Shown here: piece by piece, positions 33,258 to 48,807 of the stretch
Layout: every line of letters begins with the position of its first letter
Position numbering within the stretch: the stretch's first letter is position 1
Assembly (NCBI GenBank): GCA_023053545.1
Contig: JAKZAN010000006.1
Coordinates: 9,394,351-9,458,350 of the forward strand
Direction of reading: 5' to 3'
Source: Lepidurus packardi
Lineage: Eukaryota > Arthropoda > Branchiopoda > Notostraca > Triopsidae
DNA: 64,000 nucleotides
Translations under genes and position numbers: made by a program
Notes under the pieces: model-generated
What the model was told of the DNA's origin: nothing
The model's input: only the letters and a program-made list of their open reading frames with translations
Databases searched by the model: none

Positions 33258-35976
33258 TTAAGCCACTCCCCCACGAACCACCGCCACGACCAAGTGATCT
33301 TCTTTGAGAGCTTCGTCCGTGACGCCAGGGAAATTGCGACGTAACAACTCGGTGGAGAACGTACAAGGAGGAAACGCATAGAGCACACCGGCCACTTCGG
33401 TGTCTTTGTTGCTGAGAGAAATAACTCCAGCTGCTTCTTTTTGCTTGAGGTAAGACACCAAATTGCGCAAAGGTCTCGACTGAATACTGGCGTCATCACT
33501 CGTCGCTGGGCCGGCTGTAGGCAAACCTAGGAAGACGGCATGGGAGGCCGATGATGTCATTCGTCGTGAGACGTCATCCAGCTTAGACTGATCCAATCGC
33601 AAACGCTGGGTAATGCGCAATTGCAGTTTCCCATCGTCGTCTTTCAATAGTGTGTCTACTAATTCCCCATCACCGTCCATCAAATGCAATTTCAATGGGA
33701 AGGAAGAGTTTTTCAGGATCAAACCACCAGACCACAAAACCGTGCTCCTAGAAAAAAAAGAACTGTATTAATAATGTATTCCCAATTAACTGATTTATTC
33801 CTAATTACTTATATATCCTTAACTCTATTTAATAAACACTGAGTTCATATTGACTAAATAATTGATTAAGTAAACAAAATAAGAAGAAATGATGCATATT
33901 TTACCTTCTGGCTAATTCGGGCAATGTTCGAATGGAGCGCTCTCCTTCAGGAGACCGCCTCCTTGGCGAGCGTGACCGGGCGCGCTCGGGCGATCTGGAG
34001 CGCATTCTGCCTGACTCGTAGTCGTCTGCAGGCGGGGCACGCCGAGCCCAGTCATCGCCGTAAGGTTCAGTACCACGGTAACCATTCCCACCCCGTCGGC
34101 GGTCATCATAGCCTCGCCCACCCCGTCCTCTATAGCCTCCGCGGCCCGCATAGTAGTCAGGCTCAGTATACGGAGCAGCGGGCGCCTCCGAACCGTACGG
34201 AAACTCTTCAAAACGAGGGCGGGTAGCGTAAGGAGGGCCAGGATTCGGGTCCGAGAAATCCGTTCGAAGACGACGATCCGGACCTCCTAGCGGAAATCCA
34301 CGCATATCCTAAATGGAGACAATTAAAAATTAATTCGTCCAAATTAATTCAAAACTGAAATCCAAATAATCTAAAATTTAAAAACTAAGACACGATTTTA
34401 AAAAATAAATAAAAAGTTATCCTAAGTGTAGAATTATATTCGTTTATTACCAGAAGACGGAGTATATTAGGATTACTAAAAGTTAATTGAATTACGAAAA
34501 AAGAAGTAATCATTAATTTTTTAAGGGTGTTAAATTATGTAGTACCTGAACAGCAGCCGTTGCAGCGTCAATAGTTTCGTACCAAATGTACGCATGGGGG
34601 TCACCTTTGTTATACTCTATCTTCTTAATAGCCCCAAAACGGTCAAATTCTCTTTCCAATTGTGGCAAGGAAGTCCACGATCCTAACCCTCCCACCCAGA
34701 TGCGTGTGGTGGGCGTGGCTTTGCCATAGCCGATTTTGCATTGAAATTTGCCAATGTACTGACCGGACAAGGCTACTTTGGACCTATTGGCCATGTCCAA
34801 GTTCTCGAAACGGATAAAAGCATAAGCGTTGCCTGTGCCAGGCGGCGGTCGCTTGATATCGATATCTTCGATGACACCATAGCGTCCGAAAATGCGTCTG
34901 ATCTCTTCTTCCGTAATATTAATCTCCATATTGCCAGCGAACAACGTGCGTGTGGCCAAAGGATCGTCTTCAGGGGAAATATGCTGCAAGTAATTGGGGT
35001 ATCGATCTTTCTTGTTTTCATTACGCTCGAAGCCCCCACGATAGTGACCGCCCCCACCACCCCCACCGTGCGAGGCGTGATGGGGAGGGGGCGGAGCGTA
35101 CATAGGTACACTCCGTGGGAGACCGTGGTGGGTGGGGATGGGTCGAGGGGCGTAGTCTGGAGGGGAACGGTAATCCCGATGAGGAGGAGGAGGAGCACCA
35201 CCATAACTGCGTCCACCACTCTCATAACGATCTTCATAGCGATGTCGGTCCTCTGGTGAACGAGGACGATAGCGATCACGATCCTAAAAGCGAACAGGTT
35301 AGGCACTTCAACTTTGACCACGCACATTCACACGCACACACAAGAAACAAAAAAACAAAATACTCTTTGTCTGTCGTCAAAGCGTGGACTTGGGCTGCGT
35401 GATCTAGGTCTTCCTCGGGAAGATCCCCCTTCATGCACAGCTTCGACCACAACGGGTTTGTCATACAAAATAATACGTTGCTTGTTTGTACTTTGTTTAG
35501 CTTCCCTGGCATCCTCATAATTGCGAAAGTAGACGTATGCAAGTCTGTCCTCTGGCTCCGGACCAGGGACCAAATTGATGCTAAGCTCACCAAACTTTTT
35601 GAACTCGCGGTATAGGGAATCTTTAACAATGTCATCACTTGCTTTTGGATGTAAAGAACTCACACAAAGAATTTTATAGCTTTTCGAGCCAGAAGAAGAG
35701 GGTTCAGGAGGGGGTGGTGGATACCGGCGTGGTGGCGATGGAGAACGTGATCTTCCACGAGCTAGAAACAGACAAATAAAACAAAAGATACACCTCTAAG
35801 TTAAAAGTATCTTAACCTTTATGTTTCCAAACTTAGATATCGAGAGAATCCTTACATGAAGGCGGGGGGCCCCGACGACGGTCGCGGTCTTCATCTGACG
35901 AGTCTCCATAGCGTCCTGGGCTTGAACGTGATCGTTTACTAATGGGCGACGCTTCACGGTCTGAACCACGCTTCAT
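33258..35976 (-). CDS. nito: RBM15/spenito-type RNA-binding protein
   Basis: Five exons on the minus strand: 35856-35976, 35364-35761, 34546-35283, 33905-34308, 33258-33747, giving 716 residues. The Split-ends family pairs three RRMs with a SPOC domain. An N-terminal RS/PPP-rich part is followed by RRM1 (about 62-140; KILCVSSLHP, LAYVYFRNYEDA), an Arg/Gly/Pro linker, RRM2 (about 285-358; RTLFAGNMEINITEEEI, NAYAFIRFENL), RRM3 (about 364-440; TRIWVGGLGSW, AYIWYETIDAA), an RG/RS-rich stretch and a C-terminal SPOC domain (about 555-716; VLWSGGLILKNSSFPLKLHL). RBM15 and spenito recruit the m6A methyltransferase complex to RNA. Length matches spenito rather than the much longer SPEN. It is divergent from GCDH. 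Confidence 0.93.
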
Positions 35977-36771
35977 TCTGAATTTTTTGGTAACTACAAA
36001 TGAATATACAATAACAAATTCCCCACTAACTGTCCTAGCGTCTGGTAAAAGTCACAAAGAAAGCACAGTAAAGGAGATGGCGACCTGGACAATCACTAAA
36101 TCGACGCCACAATTTTCAATTATAATTAAGTAATCGATATAGTCTACTATCGATCATTTGCCTTCAGCACCGAACATGCTCTATGCTACTCTATGATCCA
36201 GCATGGCGTTGCTACGGTAACAAGATGCAAATTTAGGTAAAGGTGAAAGGCGAACCGCGTAACGCAAAATACTGAGGTTGGCTGACTGTTCTCCCTTTCA
36301 AAACAGTTTTAGCCAATTCAAGTTAGTTAAAAAGTTATTAGCAAATTACATAATAAGTTTCAGCCATCACACTTATAGTGTAGTCCGCTTTAGAATTAGA
36401 ATAAATAATCAGGACTTCTTGGGTGATTCCTCTCGAGTTTTCCTCAAATACCAAACAACCCACAGCTTTCGTTTTTATCATCCCTTATAACCTGGTAGCG
36501 TATTTAAATATTGCGGAAACACTTTGGCAAATTAGTGGAGACCAAACTTTGTATCTTCGCTGTCACTTTCTTGGAGATGACTTTCTGAAGTCAGCTTCAG
36601 AAAGTTGTTACGGATTTCGAATTTGATTCGGATTTTACCCACTTTTTGGTTCATTTCTCACTTTTCGGTTCGCATTTTACCATTTCGCTTTTAACCCGCA
36701 CCGGGTAAATTATATTTGAGTGGGTGTGGCTAAAGAAGTTGTTTTCTTCCATCTTCCTGCAAAACTCCAAC
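35977..36771. promoter_or_regulatory. Divergent region between spenito and GCDH
   Basis: These 795 bp separate the two start codons and should hold both promoters and 5' UTRs. No core element or further gene was recognised. The short open frames here have no likeness to known proteins. Confidence 0.35.
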
Positions 36772-39147
<2,376 letters not shown>

Positions 39148-39861
39148 ACACTGGATAAGTCAAATGATTTGATTTGAATGCCAAATGATATTAAATTGAA
39201 TTGTCAATAGTAGTGTTGATATCTATTTCTACTACAAGCATAAGGACATGAATCTAACTTCAGTTGTTTTTGAGATCGATTATTTTGCGCAATATATATT
39301 ATATACCTTAAAAGTTGATATATGCGCAATATATATACCTTAAAAGTTGAGGCAGGTTTTGCTATCTGAATTGAAATAAGAATACCATGATAAAAAGGAA
39401 TCTCAGAAGACAGGGCAAGTTTTTGTCCGAAAGGTTATTTGTATCCTTCTAGGTAGTTTCTAGTCGAATCTGCTTCAAGGGAATGTGCCAGACGGAATAG
39501 TTCCCGTGAAAAGTCGAAGTTGTCGACATTCAACTATGTGAAACTTAAGGTTTTGATCTAGCTCTTAATTTGCGTATAGTAAGCTGAAAAATGTATATAA
39601 ATTTTTGTTAGTTGTAGTGTAGCGAAGTTTCTTCGTTCATTTTTCGTCTTTTTGTACGAAATTCCAGATCTTTCGACACCAATGCCTGCTGGCCATTCAC
39701 CTAAGTGTGTCGTCCTTAGTGTGACCCACCTTAAATTTACCTTCAATGGACCTTTCGTTTTTTCTAAAAAGAAAAGACGACTAAGAAATTACACTTTGCG
39801 TAATGGTTAAGCCTATCGTCATGTCAAGAAATTGTTATAATTTGTCTTTATCTATTTTTAG

Positions 39862-40062
39862 AATTTAATGTACGAAAGTTTGTTTCTGCTTTGGCATCTA
39901 AATCTTTCATTTGCCGTATTACTTATTTGCAACAGAATTCCGTTTATTCGTACAAGTTAGTTAAGCATACAGATGCTACAACTATATATAGAGACGCACT
40001 TCAGGTTGCTATATCCGATATCGTTCATCAAGGAAATGTCAAATTTAGTACAGGAGTACAAG
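39862..40062 (+). other. Unassigned exon-like open stretch
   Basis: It is bounded by an acceptor (CTATTTTTAG) and a donor (CAAG|GTTAGT). One frame is open over 66 codons without a start codon; the encoded peptide contains SALASKSFICRIT and DALQVAISDIVHQGN. I do not recognise a family, and no joining exon was found on either side. It may be an exon of an unseen gene or a transposon remnant. Confidence 0.25.
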
Positions 40063-40634
40063 GTTAGTGCTGTCACGTTATCTTCTGAGCATGAGTTTTT
40101 GTGACGAATGTCTTATGAACTTGAGGAATTTTAATCTTAAGCTGAAATCTGGGTGTTGAACCTGAACATGATGTAGGCTGTCCTTGTTCTAGTTTATGAC
40201 ATGACGACACTTCCTGTCACGTTACTTTTACTGTCTTTGCTGACGGCGTAGATTACCCAAAATCTGATCGGCGCTGTTTCCCAATTTTTGGAAAACTATA
40301 AAACTAAAAGACTGGCTTAAGCTATGTAAAACAAAATTGCCTTTCTATGCTGTATGAATATACTTATTACAACTCGTGATTTTTAAAATTCCCAAAAGTA
40401 GCAAATTGCACACTGCAGAATGAAAGTAATCAATTAATAGCCACATTTTGCAGTGCATCTTCACACAAGATTATTCCCTTTCATTATGATTTAAGATGTT
40501 TTGTTTGTAACATTATTCCCACGTATTTGACTGAGAGATCAAGTAGATCAGTTAGAGGGATCCCAGCAATTTTCCAAAGTAGCATAATGGAGAAAATTGA
40601 TAGTATATCTCAACTACACATGCGATTAATTAAA

Positions 40635-40700
40635 TATTATACCTGTAAGCTGCGAACTTATTCAATATACTGAATAAGTTCGCAGCTTACAGGTATAATA
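40635..40700. repeat. Perfect 30-bp inverted repeat with 6-nt loop
   Basis: The left arm 40635-40664 (beginning TATTATACCTGTAAGCTGCG) and the right arm 40671-40700 are exactly complementary over 30 bp around the loop ATATAC. It lies between GCDH and the zinc-finger gene. It could be a foldback element, a recent inverted duplication or a small-RNA precursor. Confidence 0.95.
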
Positions 40701-40820
40701 CTTCGTTCACATTGCTTCCGAATGAAGTCGTACCTTTTTTCTAACTTCAAACGTACACGTTCTTTTTTGCTCTGCAAAAGATCAAAAAAGTTACATGTAA
40801 TTCAACAAAATGGGGAAGAT

Positions 40821-41468
<648 letters not shown>

Positions 41469-44023
41469 GGTCTAATAAAAGTGCAGAGAGACCCATCTGT
41501 AAGAGATCGCAACAATGCACTAACTGGAAACGTGCTTTGCTTTGGGTTCGTATATATATGTCGAAAAGTTATTCCCAATAGACCAAAGCAGCTCAGGCCT
41601 TACAGCATTTCACCCACCTGTCAAGTGAAATCAGTTCAAACCTGGGGCTTAAGCTGCCGACTCATATACCATTTCAAATTGGAACTTAATTATGAAAAAT
41701 GCAATTTAACATCATGGCTCTGTGGTCCTTCAACATATGACTGATACAACGTGAAGCCTTTATCCCTTTGTGTGCTATTTTCTCCTCTTTATCTTCTAAG
41801 TTACACACGAGAAAGAAGTGACAAGGACAAGGAATGCCCTATGTGATCTCTATCTCCGAATTTAGATTCTCAAATTGGAAATTTGCGTTAAAGGATCTAA
41901 TCTGATTGATAACGGCTATCCATTTGAACTAACTAAAATTTTATCATTAAACCATCCCAAAAGTTGATACTCGTCCAAAGGTAGCAGCTGTTTACTCTTA
42001 GGTTTACTATATAAAATGTCAGCTAATCTGGTCAAAGGACAAGAACCCCGACGTGAAGGAAGTATCTTTTAGTGACCATGCGAACAGCATTCGCTTTTCA
42101 CGTGGCGTCTTCTTTGCAATGTAAGCTGAAGTATATAATCCGACACGGAACATCCAAAGCGGTTGGCAAGGCCCCCTTGGGATGTTTAATGAACCCGGCC
42201 GTAATTCCAGTCGTGCTAAGCGTCTCAATTAATCTTTTTTCCCTCGTACAAAGCAGCTTTTGTTTATGCAAATTTTCTCAATAAATTCGAAAAACCTAAA
42301 TCATTTAGCTTATTTTGCCTATTTCAGTATCACGTTCAATTTGGCATTCCAATTAGCATTTTTTTAGGACACTAAGTTTTGAAGCTTTTGCTTAAGTAAA
42401 TTGGTTTGAGAATCCAAAGCTTTGCTGAGCTCATTATACCGTTTTAATACGTAATTGGACATCCCAGTAATGTTGGATGAAATACTGGGGAATACAAGAA
42501 CTAGTCATGAACAGTTTTTTTTATGCAAAAGGGCTTAAACGACACTGGCATAGCCGATTTTATCTAGGCAAAGTTGGGGCGGATTCAGTATTTTCTCTGC
42601 AGCAAAGCAAAAATTTTAAGAATGTTGAAGACGATAATACGTCGAAAACTCGACGTGGTTCGTCTTAAAAATTAAACTAATAAAACTAATATGGAATTGG
42701 AATCAAATATTAAGTTCCTGTTTAGCTTAGCTTAAGCCAGTTGCTGCTTGTGGTGAACAGTGCTTCGCATGGGTGTAAATGAACGCGCATTGCTACTGCG
42801 CATGAAACGGCAAACCAGGATAACTTTATAACCACGTACTCCATTTGCAAGAACTTTACTTTAAACAATACCATACAATAATGCCTATTGCCTGACAGTT
42901 CCCAAATTCGCAACCTTGCTTTCATGTACTTAAAAATCTAATTTAGATTTTTAAATTAATGAGGGTAAAAATAAAATAATAAAAACAGCCCTGCCCTCCG
43001 AATTACTATTGTCTCCGTTACTGCCATGCACGTTCGTAGCTTTTTACGTAAGATTACTTTTACTTTCCCCGTGCTATCGCGCCACAGAAACTAAGCCGTT
43101 TGTGATTCTTTACTTATGCTAAGATATAAGCTCAAATTAAATAAAAATTCTATGCAGTTGGCAAGAGATATAAAGCTTTCGCGACCTTCATTAATATACT
43201 CCGAGACAGACTGTGGACCCGTTGGATTGAGAAAGAAAGCTCTATAGGAAAAATCAGATTAACGCGGGCCTTGAGACTCTTAAAAAATCGAAAAAAAAGT
43301 AAGAAAGAAGAAGAGTCGCCTCTCGGACCTGAGAAATGTAACGGCCGTTGCATATTGAACGACACTAAAAAAAAGTCCCTGTGGCAGACTTTCTGTTTTG
43401 CAAAGTAAGGACGCACGTCCGTAGCAAACTGAGGTAAACAACAACAACGGAAACTGCGATGTTTTATTCGTAAAGGGTTATACACTGCATAGAAGAAAAG
43501 CTACCAGAAATGGGATGAAATCAATCCAGGTCAGGAACTGTCTGGTTACTCTTAGTACACAAACAAGCCCATAAAAAGAGTTAATGTATCCGGTTCTTTG
43601 GCATCAGACTGGTAAACAACTGTGTATAGCACGTGGGCATGTAATGGACATTGCTCAGCCCTTTCTAACTTGTACCTCATATCGTGCATAAAAAACACCG
43701 TCCAAAATCCAAACCTGTTTTCTCCAACATTTTAACCAAGCGGCGACTGAGTACGTGACGTAAGGATTCACGTTCTCTCTGAATGCTCTGAGGGATCTCC
43801 ATCCTGTCGAAAACAGCGCAAACATCATGACCCTCAAATGATAAGGCTGCGGGACAAGCACACTTACAAAAAATACCGCGTAGAGGGATATCCAGTATAT
43901 AAGGACGCGACTGGGGGCTCGTTCTTCAATTCACATTCTAGAGCTCGACCAAAGCACATACCTCCCAAATACGTAACACTTTTATACCATTAGTTCCATC
44001 AAGTGCCTTAACAAAGTGTTAAA
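41469..44023. other. Intergenic region zinc finger/G6Pase
   Basis: This divergent region of 2.5 kb has no recognised gene apart from a family-A MITE at about 42712-43101. Upstream exons of the zinc-finger gene could lie here, but none could be identified. Confidence 0.45.
42712..43101 (+). mobile_element. MITE family A, copy 4
   Basis: About 390 bp. The left end is TTCCTGTTTAGCTTAGCTTA and the right end CCACAGAAACTAAGCCG. Internal blocks CATGGGTGTAAATGAACGCG and ACGGCAAACCAGGATAACTT match copy 1. Confidence 0.8.
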
Positions 44024-45490
44024 ATGCAAGCAGTAACACAATACGGAACGGTTTCCGAGTTTTTTTACGCTGGAGGCGTTTCCGTCATTAGTAGCCTTCA
44101 ATTGACGTAAGTCGAAGTTTGCATTCGTAATTAAACTGCAATCAACGTAATACTTAGCATGTTCCTAATGTTGGCCTTTTTTTATCGCTATAATTAGATT
44201 CCCTGACAGCGAAACATTCTTTGTGGGCATTTCCAAAGTAGCTGATCCCCGCTATGTTTTTACGGTTTATTTCCCGTTGGTATTTGCGTTACATTGGGCG
44301 TTAGGTGCTAAACTACTCGGTACCCTGATCATCGCAGAGTGGCTCAATCAAGTGTTGAAATGGTATGTGGAAACGTTTAAGATTTAAACGATTAAGACTC
44401 GTACTTTATGCCAGAAATTTATTGGATATCATAGGGTTATGAGAGGTGAACGACCATATTGGTGGGTACATGAAACGGATACGTACAATTCCTCAAGAGT
44501 ACCTGACATACTTCAGTATTCCGCAACGTGCGAAACGGGCCCTGGCATGCCGTCAGGGCATTCCATGGTCATGTCCGCCGTTTGGTACGTCATCATTCAT
44601 AGTGCCATTGAACGTTTAGTCAAACCATCCCAGAAGTTGAGGTAAAGATAAAATTAACAATGTTTTCTTTCCGGAATCAACATCTTACCTTGTACTTTCT
44701 TCGTGTATTTATAGTGTGGCTCAAAAACAGTTAGCTACCCAAGGCCTATGGATTGCCTATGCTGTATTCATGGGACTCGTGGTCATGTCAAGGATGTACA
44801 TTGCTGCCCACTTTCCCCATCAGTGCGTTCTTGGCCTTCTACTTGGTAAGTGACTTACTCATTGTAAAAAAAAGGAGGAACTAATGTATGCATGAATCTT
44901 GTATTAGGTGTCTGCGTAGCGCGAGCTGTCTACGGTTCTTCGAAATGGATCAACATGACCCGTACTCAATGGGTTTTGCTCTCAAGTTTCATTTTGGGAT
45001 CAGCAGTGGGAACGTATTGGCTTTTGCTAGTCTCGGGAGGAGATCCTGCCTGGTCCATCCGAAGAGCGTTTAAATGGTGTTCCAAACGTGAATACATCCA
45101 CGTTGATACCACTCCTTTCTACTCTATGGTTCGTTACAGTGGCTCCGTCTTCGGACTCGGCTTGGGGTTGACTTCCAGGTAAACACAATACTTTTTACAC
45201 TCAAAGCATGTTCACTAACAAAACGTCTTTTTTGGTACAGGTACTTCAGAAAGACAGATCGCTCCAGCTTTAAACCCGGTATGGTCGCTACAATGGCCTT
45301 GGTTTCAATCGTCCTAGGTAACCTTGCTGACACCGTCCACGCCGTCATTCCTAAAGGCCGAGAGTCCGTGTTTTACTTGTCGGAGTTCCTTCTCAACGTT
45401 CTTTTGCCGTACACCGTTATTGCAATTGTGCCTTACATCGTGCAAGGAAGCTCCAGAGGGGCACAACGTTTAAGACCCAAGAAACTTTGA
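44024..45490 (+). CDS. G6PC: Glucose-6-phosphatase catalytic subunit
   Basis: Six exons: 44024-44106, 44198-44362, 44435-44641, 44715-44845, 44908-45178, 45241-45490, totalling 368 residues (human G6PC1 357, G6PC3 346). It is an ER membrane enzyme releasing glucose from glucose-6-phosphate. All parts of the phosphatase signature are present: KX6RP at 82-90 (K..RP in KWVMRGERP), PSGH at 122-125 in CETGPGMPSGH, and SRX5H at 177-184 (SRMYIAAH, followed by FPHQ). The chain is rich in hydrophobic segments consistent with nine membrane spans. The basic C-terminus (RLRPKKL) could act as an ER-retention tail. I cannot say whether it is closer to G6PC1 or G6PC3. Confidence 0.92.
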
Positions 45491-45713
45491 ATGCATCATT
45501 CATTAATTTCCCATGTATAGTTATCATTCCACCTTTCCCATATTGTTAAATAATATCATATTTACGTTGCGAGCTCATGTCCAGTTTAACAGCTCAGGAA
45601 CGTGTCCTTGAAAGTTATCAGACATATATCGTTATCATTGCAAAACTCGTAAACAAATTGCAATTGTATGCTATTATAATGAGCACAAAACAAAATCATC
45701 ATATCTTGTTGCC

Positions 45714-45730
45714 AATAAATCTGCAATAAA
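45714..45730 (+). terminator. Two AATAAA poly(A) signals for G6Pase
   Basis: AATAAA occurs at 45714-45719 and 45725-45730, about 230 bp after the G6Pase stop codon and upstream of the KICS2 3' end. They are the likely cleavage and polyadenylation signals of the plus-strand transcript. Confidence 0.55.
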
Positions 45731-45891
45731 TATTGTCTCCAATTAAAACTTCTTGAACCTGATTTCAAGTGCTATTTTTTTAACGCTTTCTGTAACCTTA
45801 CCTTTAAAATCATGTCAAATTGTTCAGGAACCTTGTTGCTCGCTCAAACGATCTCCCCCATTAAATCAAGCTTCCTTTTCGAAAATTTTCG

Positions 45892-46264
45892 CATCCCGTG
45901 TAGCTGAGCTTGGTGCACCCTAACTACCGCAAGGAGGCGTGTAGGGTTTTTGTATGTGTTAACGCGCATTGCTAGTGCGCACAAAACGCAAGCACGATAG
46001 CATTATGACTACGTACTCAGTTTGCTATTATTCTAGAGAAGACACCAATACAATAATCTAGGGCATCACAGTTTTGAATAATTTGCGTTTCCAAATTTTT
46101 TAACGAAAAATGAAACGGTAAAACTGTCACATCCTCTGTATTGATATTTATACTTCAATTAAGGTCAAGAAGTTTTGTAAAAATCTCGCGTACCATTTGC
46201 GTAAGGCTACTTCTGCTTTCCCCATGCTACTGCGCCGTAGAAAGCTAAGCTACGCGGGAGCTTA
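45892..46264 (+). mobile_element. MITE family A, copy 5
   Basis: About 373 bp. The left end CCCGTGTAGCTGAGCTT and right end AAGCTAAGCTACGCGGG are inverted repeats with two mismatches. The internal block AACGCGCATTGCTAGTGCGC is shared with copies 1 and 4. Confidence 0.85.
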
Positions 46265-46479
46265 AGTTTCTTTGACGATTGATTAGTGAGCACGCGATTG
46301 ATTACATAATTGAACAGTTGCCAGTTGATTTACTCAATGATGAGGATTTTGTTCATTTAGCAACTTGTGGATATTTTAGTGTAGCTGATGAATATTGAAT
46401 TGAAAACACACGACAAACATAATGGCAATAAAATATGACTCTATTTCTCTCTTTGGTTATCTTTATAGCACCTCGCGTT

Positions 46480-48454
46480 TTATTTCGATCCTTGTTTCAA
46501 AGAAGCAAAAATCTTGGTCCCTCGTAACTGCCATGCGATATCCAACAAGGTATTCGACACATAGCTATCTCTTTCATTCTTTTTTCCATCAAAAATAAGA
46601 ACCATAGTCATACGAGGTTCGATTCGCATCAAGAAGTACGTCTTTTGAACCTAAATAGATTCAGAAACATATCTAAATATTTTTTTTTTAAATATGTACG
46701 TCACCTTTACCCTGCCATCGTAAAAATACCCTATACGGTCCACTACTGATAGCTCCGTAGCTTTATCAGTTAAGATCATGACAACACTAGGCCAAAATTG
46801 GGAAGCAGCTTTCTAAAAAAAGTATCACAAAAAAATAAAATCATTATCATTAAACTTAATGGAAAGTTAAGAGAAAAAAGTGTTAGGTAGCAAAAACTAT
46901 TTGAAAATTTAACTGGACTGCGATTTCACTTACATCTGGCCAGCAAAAGACTGCAGGGTAAGAATTAAGGCCTTTAGGTGGGTCCACAGTTTTCTTCGGA
47001 TGGAAATAACCGGGTCCCTTATAATCCTCCAATCCACTTGTATCCAATACCAGAGCTACTGCCAATGCATCCGTTTTACGTTGGAAAACTTGCACGTTAT
47101 GAACATAATCAATGCTTTGCTTGGAACAAAACGTTTTCATCTCAGTTGGCGATGACGTATAACGCGTTAACACGTCGTAAAAGTAGAGGGAGAACTTGGC
47201 CACAGTCATCGCCTTTAATTTCACATGCCATTGATAAAGGGCTGGCGTTGGAAGAGTTTTCAAGAAGCCCAGTTTTCGAGCCTGAAAAAAAATACAGCAA
47301 AAAAAGATAGAAAGTAAAAACAAAATTATAAAAGTAACCTTGTAATTAAGGAGTTACTAAAGCACACCTCCCTTCCATGAAATAAACGACTCCAGGTTTC
47401 CAACTTGGCATGAGCTTCTTGTAAACGCAACAAACATGGCAGATATCGCCATGAAATAAGCTCCACATGAGCTTCTAGAAGCTGCGCTAATGTTTCGCAT
47501 TCCATACTAAGGACATAAACAAAGTGAGAATAGGCGCAGAAGTGTTTCTGTAATACTCAACATACGTAAATGCCGTTTTAAGAGGCGCCAAGGATGGATG
47601 ATGGAATTTCCGGCTGTTAGCTTGGGCAATGTCTTGAATTTGAGGCAAAAGCTCCTCAATAGTTTGCTTGCCAGAACCCAATGAAGATAACCGTTCATAG
47701 CTAAAAGAAAGTTAGCTAAAGAAGAGACTTTAACAAAATGCAAAAAAAAACTTTGATCTGTTACAATTCCATCATATCCAAACGTGCAGACACAAAGTGT
47801 CCAATTTGTCCACACAGATGAATAATCAAAGCATCAGTAGTGTAAATTCTAGGCCAGTCTTCACCTTTTTTACATTCCGTTTTTAAGGCTTCACAGGTTG
47901 CTTTCAAAGAATTCTAAAGGGTATGTGGAGTTGTTAGTTGACGAAAATCTAGGAAAATAAAACATTGAACTTACATCTTTCCTCAGAAAACTTTTCGGGA
48001 CCAAGAATACTAAAGAATTGTACGCCTTCTCGGCTACTGCTAACTGGGACAATAGGTACATAAAATTCGCCCATGCTCCTGAATTTTGGACTACACAACT
48101 AGCAGAAGGTTTAGAACAGGAATCGCGCTCCTTTTCCTACGAAATTGGCAAGAAGTTAATTAATAATAAATTTCATTATTGTTAAGATTCATTATTTTTA
48201 AAATTATTCATTGTTAAAAGTATTAAAATTCATTATCCGCAAGGATGAGTAATTTTGTTTCCCAATTTGGAACGAAATGAACAAAAAAATTAATTATGCA
48301 TTAATACATTTCTAAAAATTAATTAAGGAAAACTAGTTACGATTGAATAATAAAAGTTGTTCAAGCTTACAGCGATTTCTTTAGCCTTGTCGTAGGCACA
48401 CTGTGTTAAGCTAGTAAAGAAAATGTCTAAAAACACTTCTTCCTTGTCAACCAT
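46480..48454 (-). CDS. KICS2: KICSTOR subunit 2 (C12orf66 homologue)
   Basis: Eight exons on the minus strand: 48371-48454, 47975-48136, 47765-47913, 47566-47700, 47368-47506, 46934-47281, 46711-46812, 46480-46650, totalling 429 residues (human 445). KICS2 is part of KICSTOR (KPTN, ITFG2, KICS2, SZT2), which tethers GATOR1 to lysosomes and lets nutrient loss switch off mTORC1. Matches to the human protein run throughout: FFTSLTQCAYDKAKEIAEKER, LAVAEKAYNSLVFL, QIGHFVSARLDMMEFYERL, SRKFHHPSLAPLKTAF, KLKAMTVAKFSLYFYDVL, PPKGLNSYPAVFCWPDV, and C-terminal KTYFLMRIEPRMTMVLIF and FASLKQGSK. No catalytic motif is expected. The gene lies 353 bp downstream of Aurora on the same strand. Confidence 0.93.
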
Positions 48455-48807
48455 TTTCCTTTCGCATTCCTTCGCAATCAGCTGACCAAGATTAAATCAG
48501 AGAAAAATAATGCAGCCTGAGACACCTGCCGAAACGGCCAGAAAACTTTTCGCTAAGACCCGAAATGAAAACACTTTTTGACCCTCCATTTAATTAATTT
48601 TTTAATGAACCACCTTGCAACTTTTACACGTCAATGACACCTTTACAATAATTAAAATCATTAAAAATAAGTCATATGTGGTCCCGGGTTAGCAACTCAT
48701 ATTTGATCAAGACCTTAAAGGAAGTTTAAGAGTGAGAGATAGAATATAATACACGTGCCAAAACACGGCGAAATGCCATGCCCCAACCCTATTAAAAGCG
48801 TCACTAG

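Larger units (their letters stand above)
39148..40820. other. Convergent intergenic region GCDH/zinc finger
   Basis: A direct repeat of TGCGCAATATATAT...CCTTAAAAGTTGA occurs twice at 39286-39350. An exon-like open stretch lies at 39862-40062, and a perfect hairpin at 40635-40700. Nothing else was recognised. Confidence 0.45.
45491..46479. other. Convergent intergenic region G6Pase/KICS2
   Basis: It holds the G6Pase 3' UTR with poly(A) signals, a family-A MITE at about 45892-46264, and the KICS2 3' UTR. No further gene was recognised. Confidence 0.5.
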
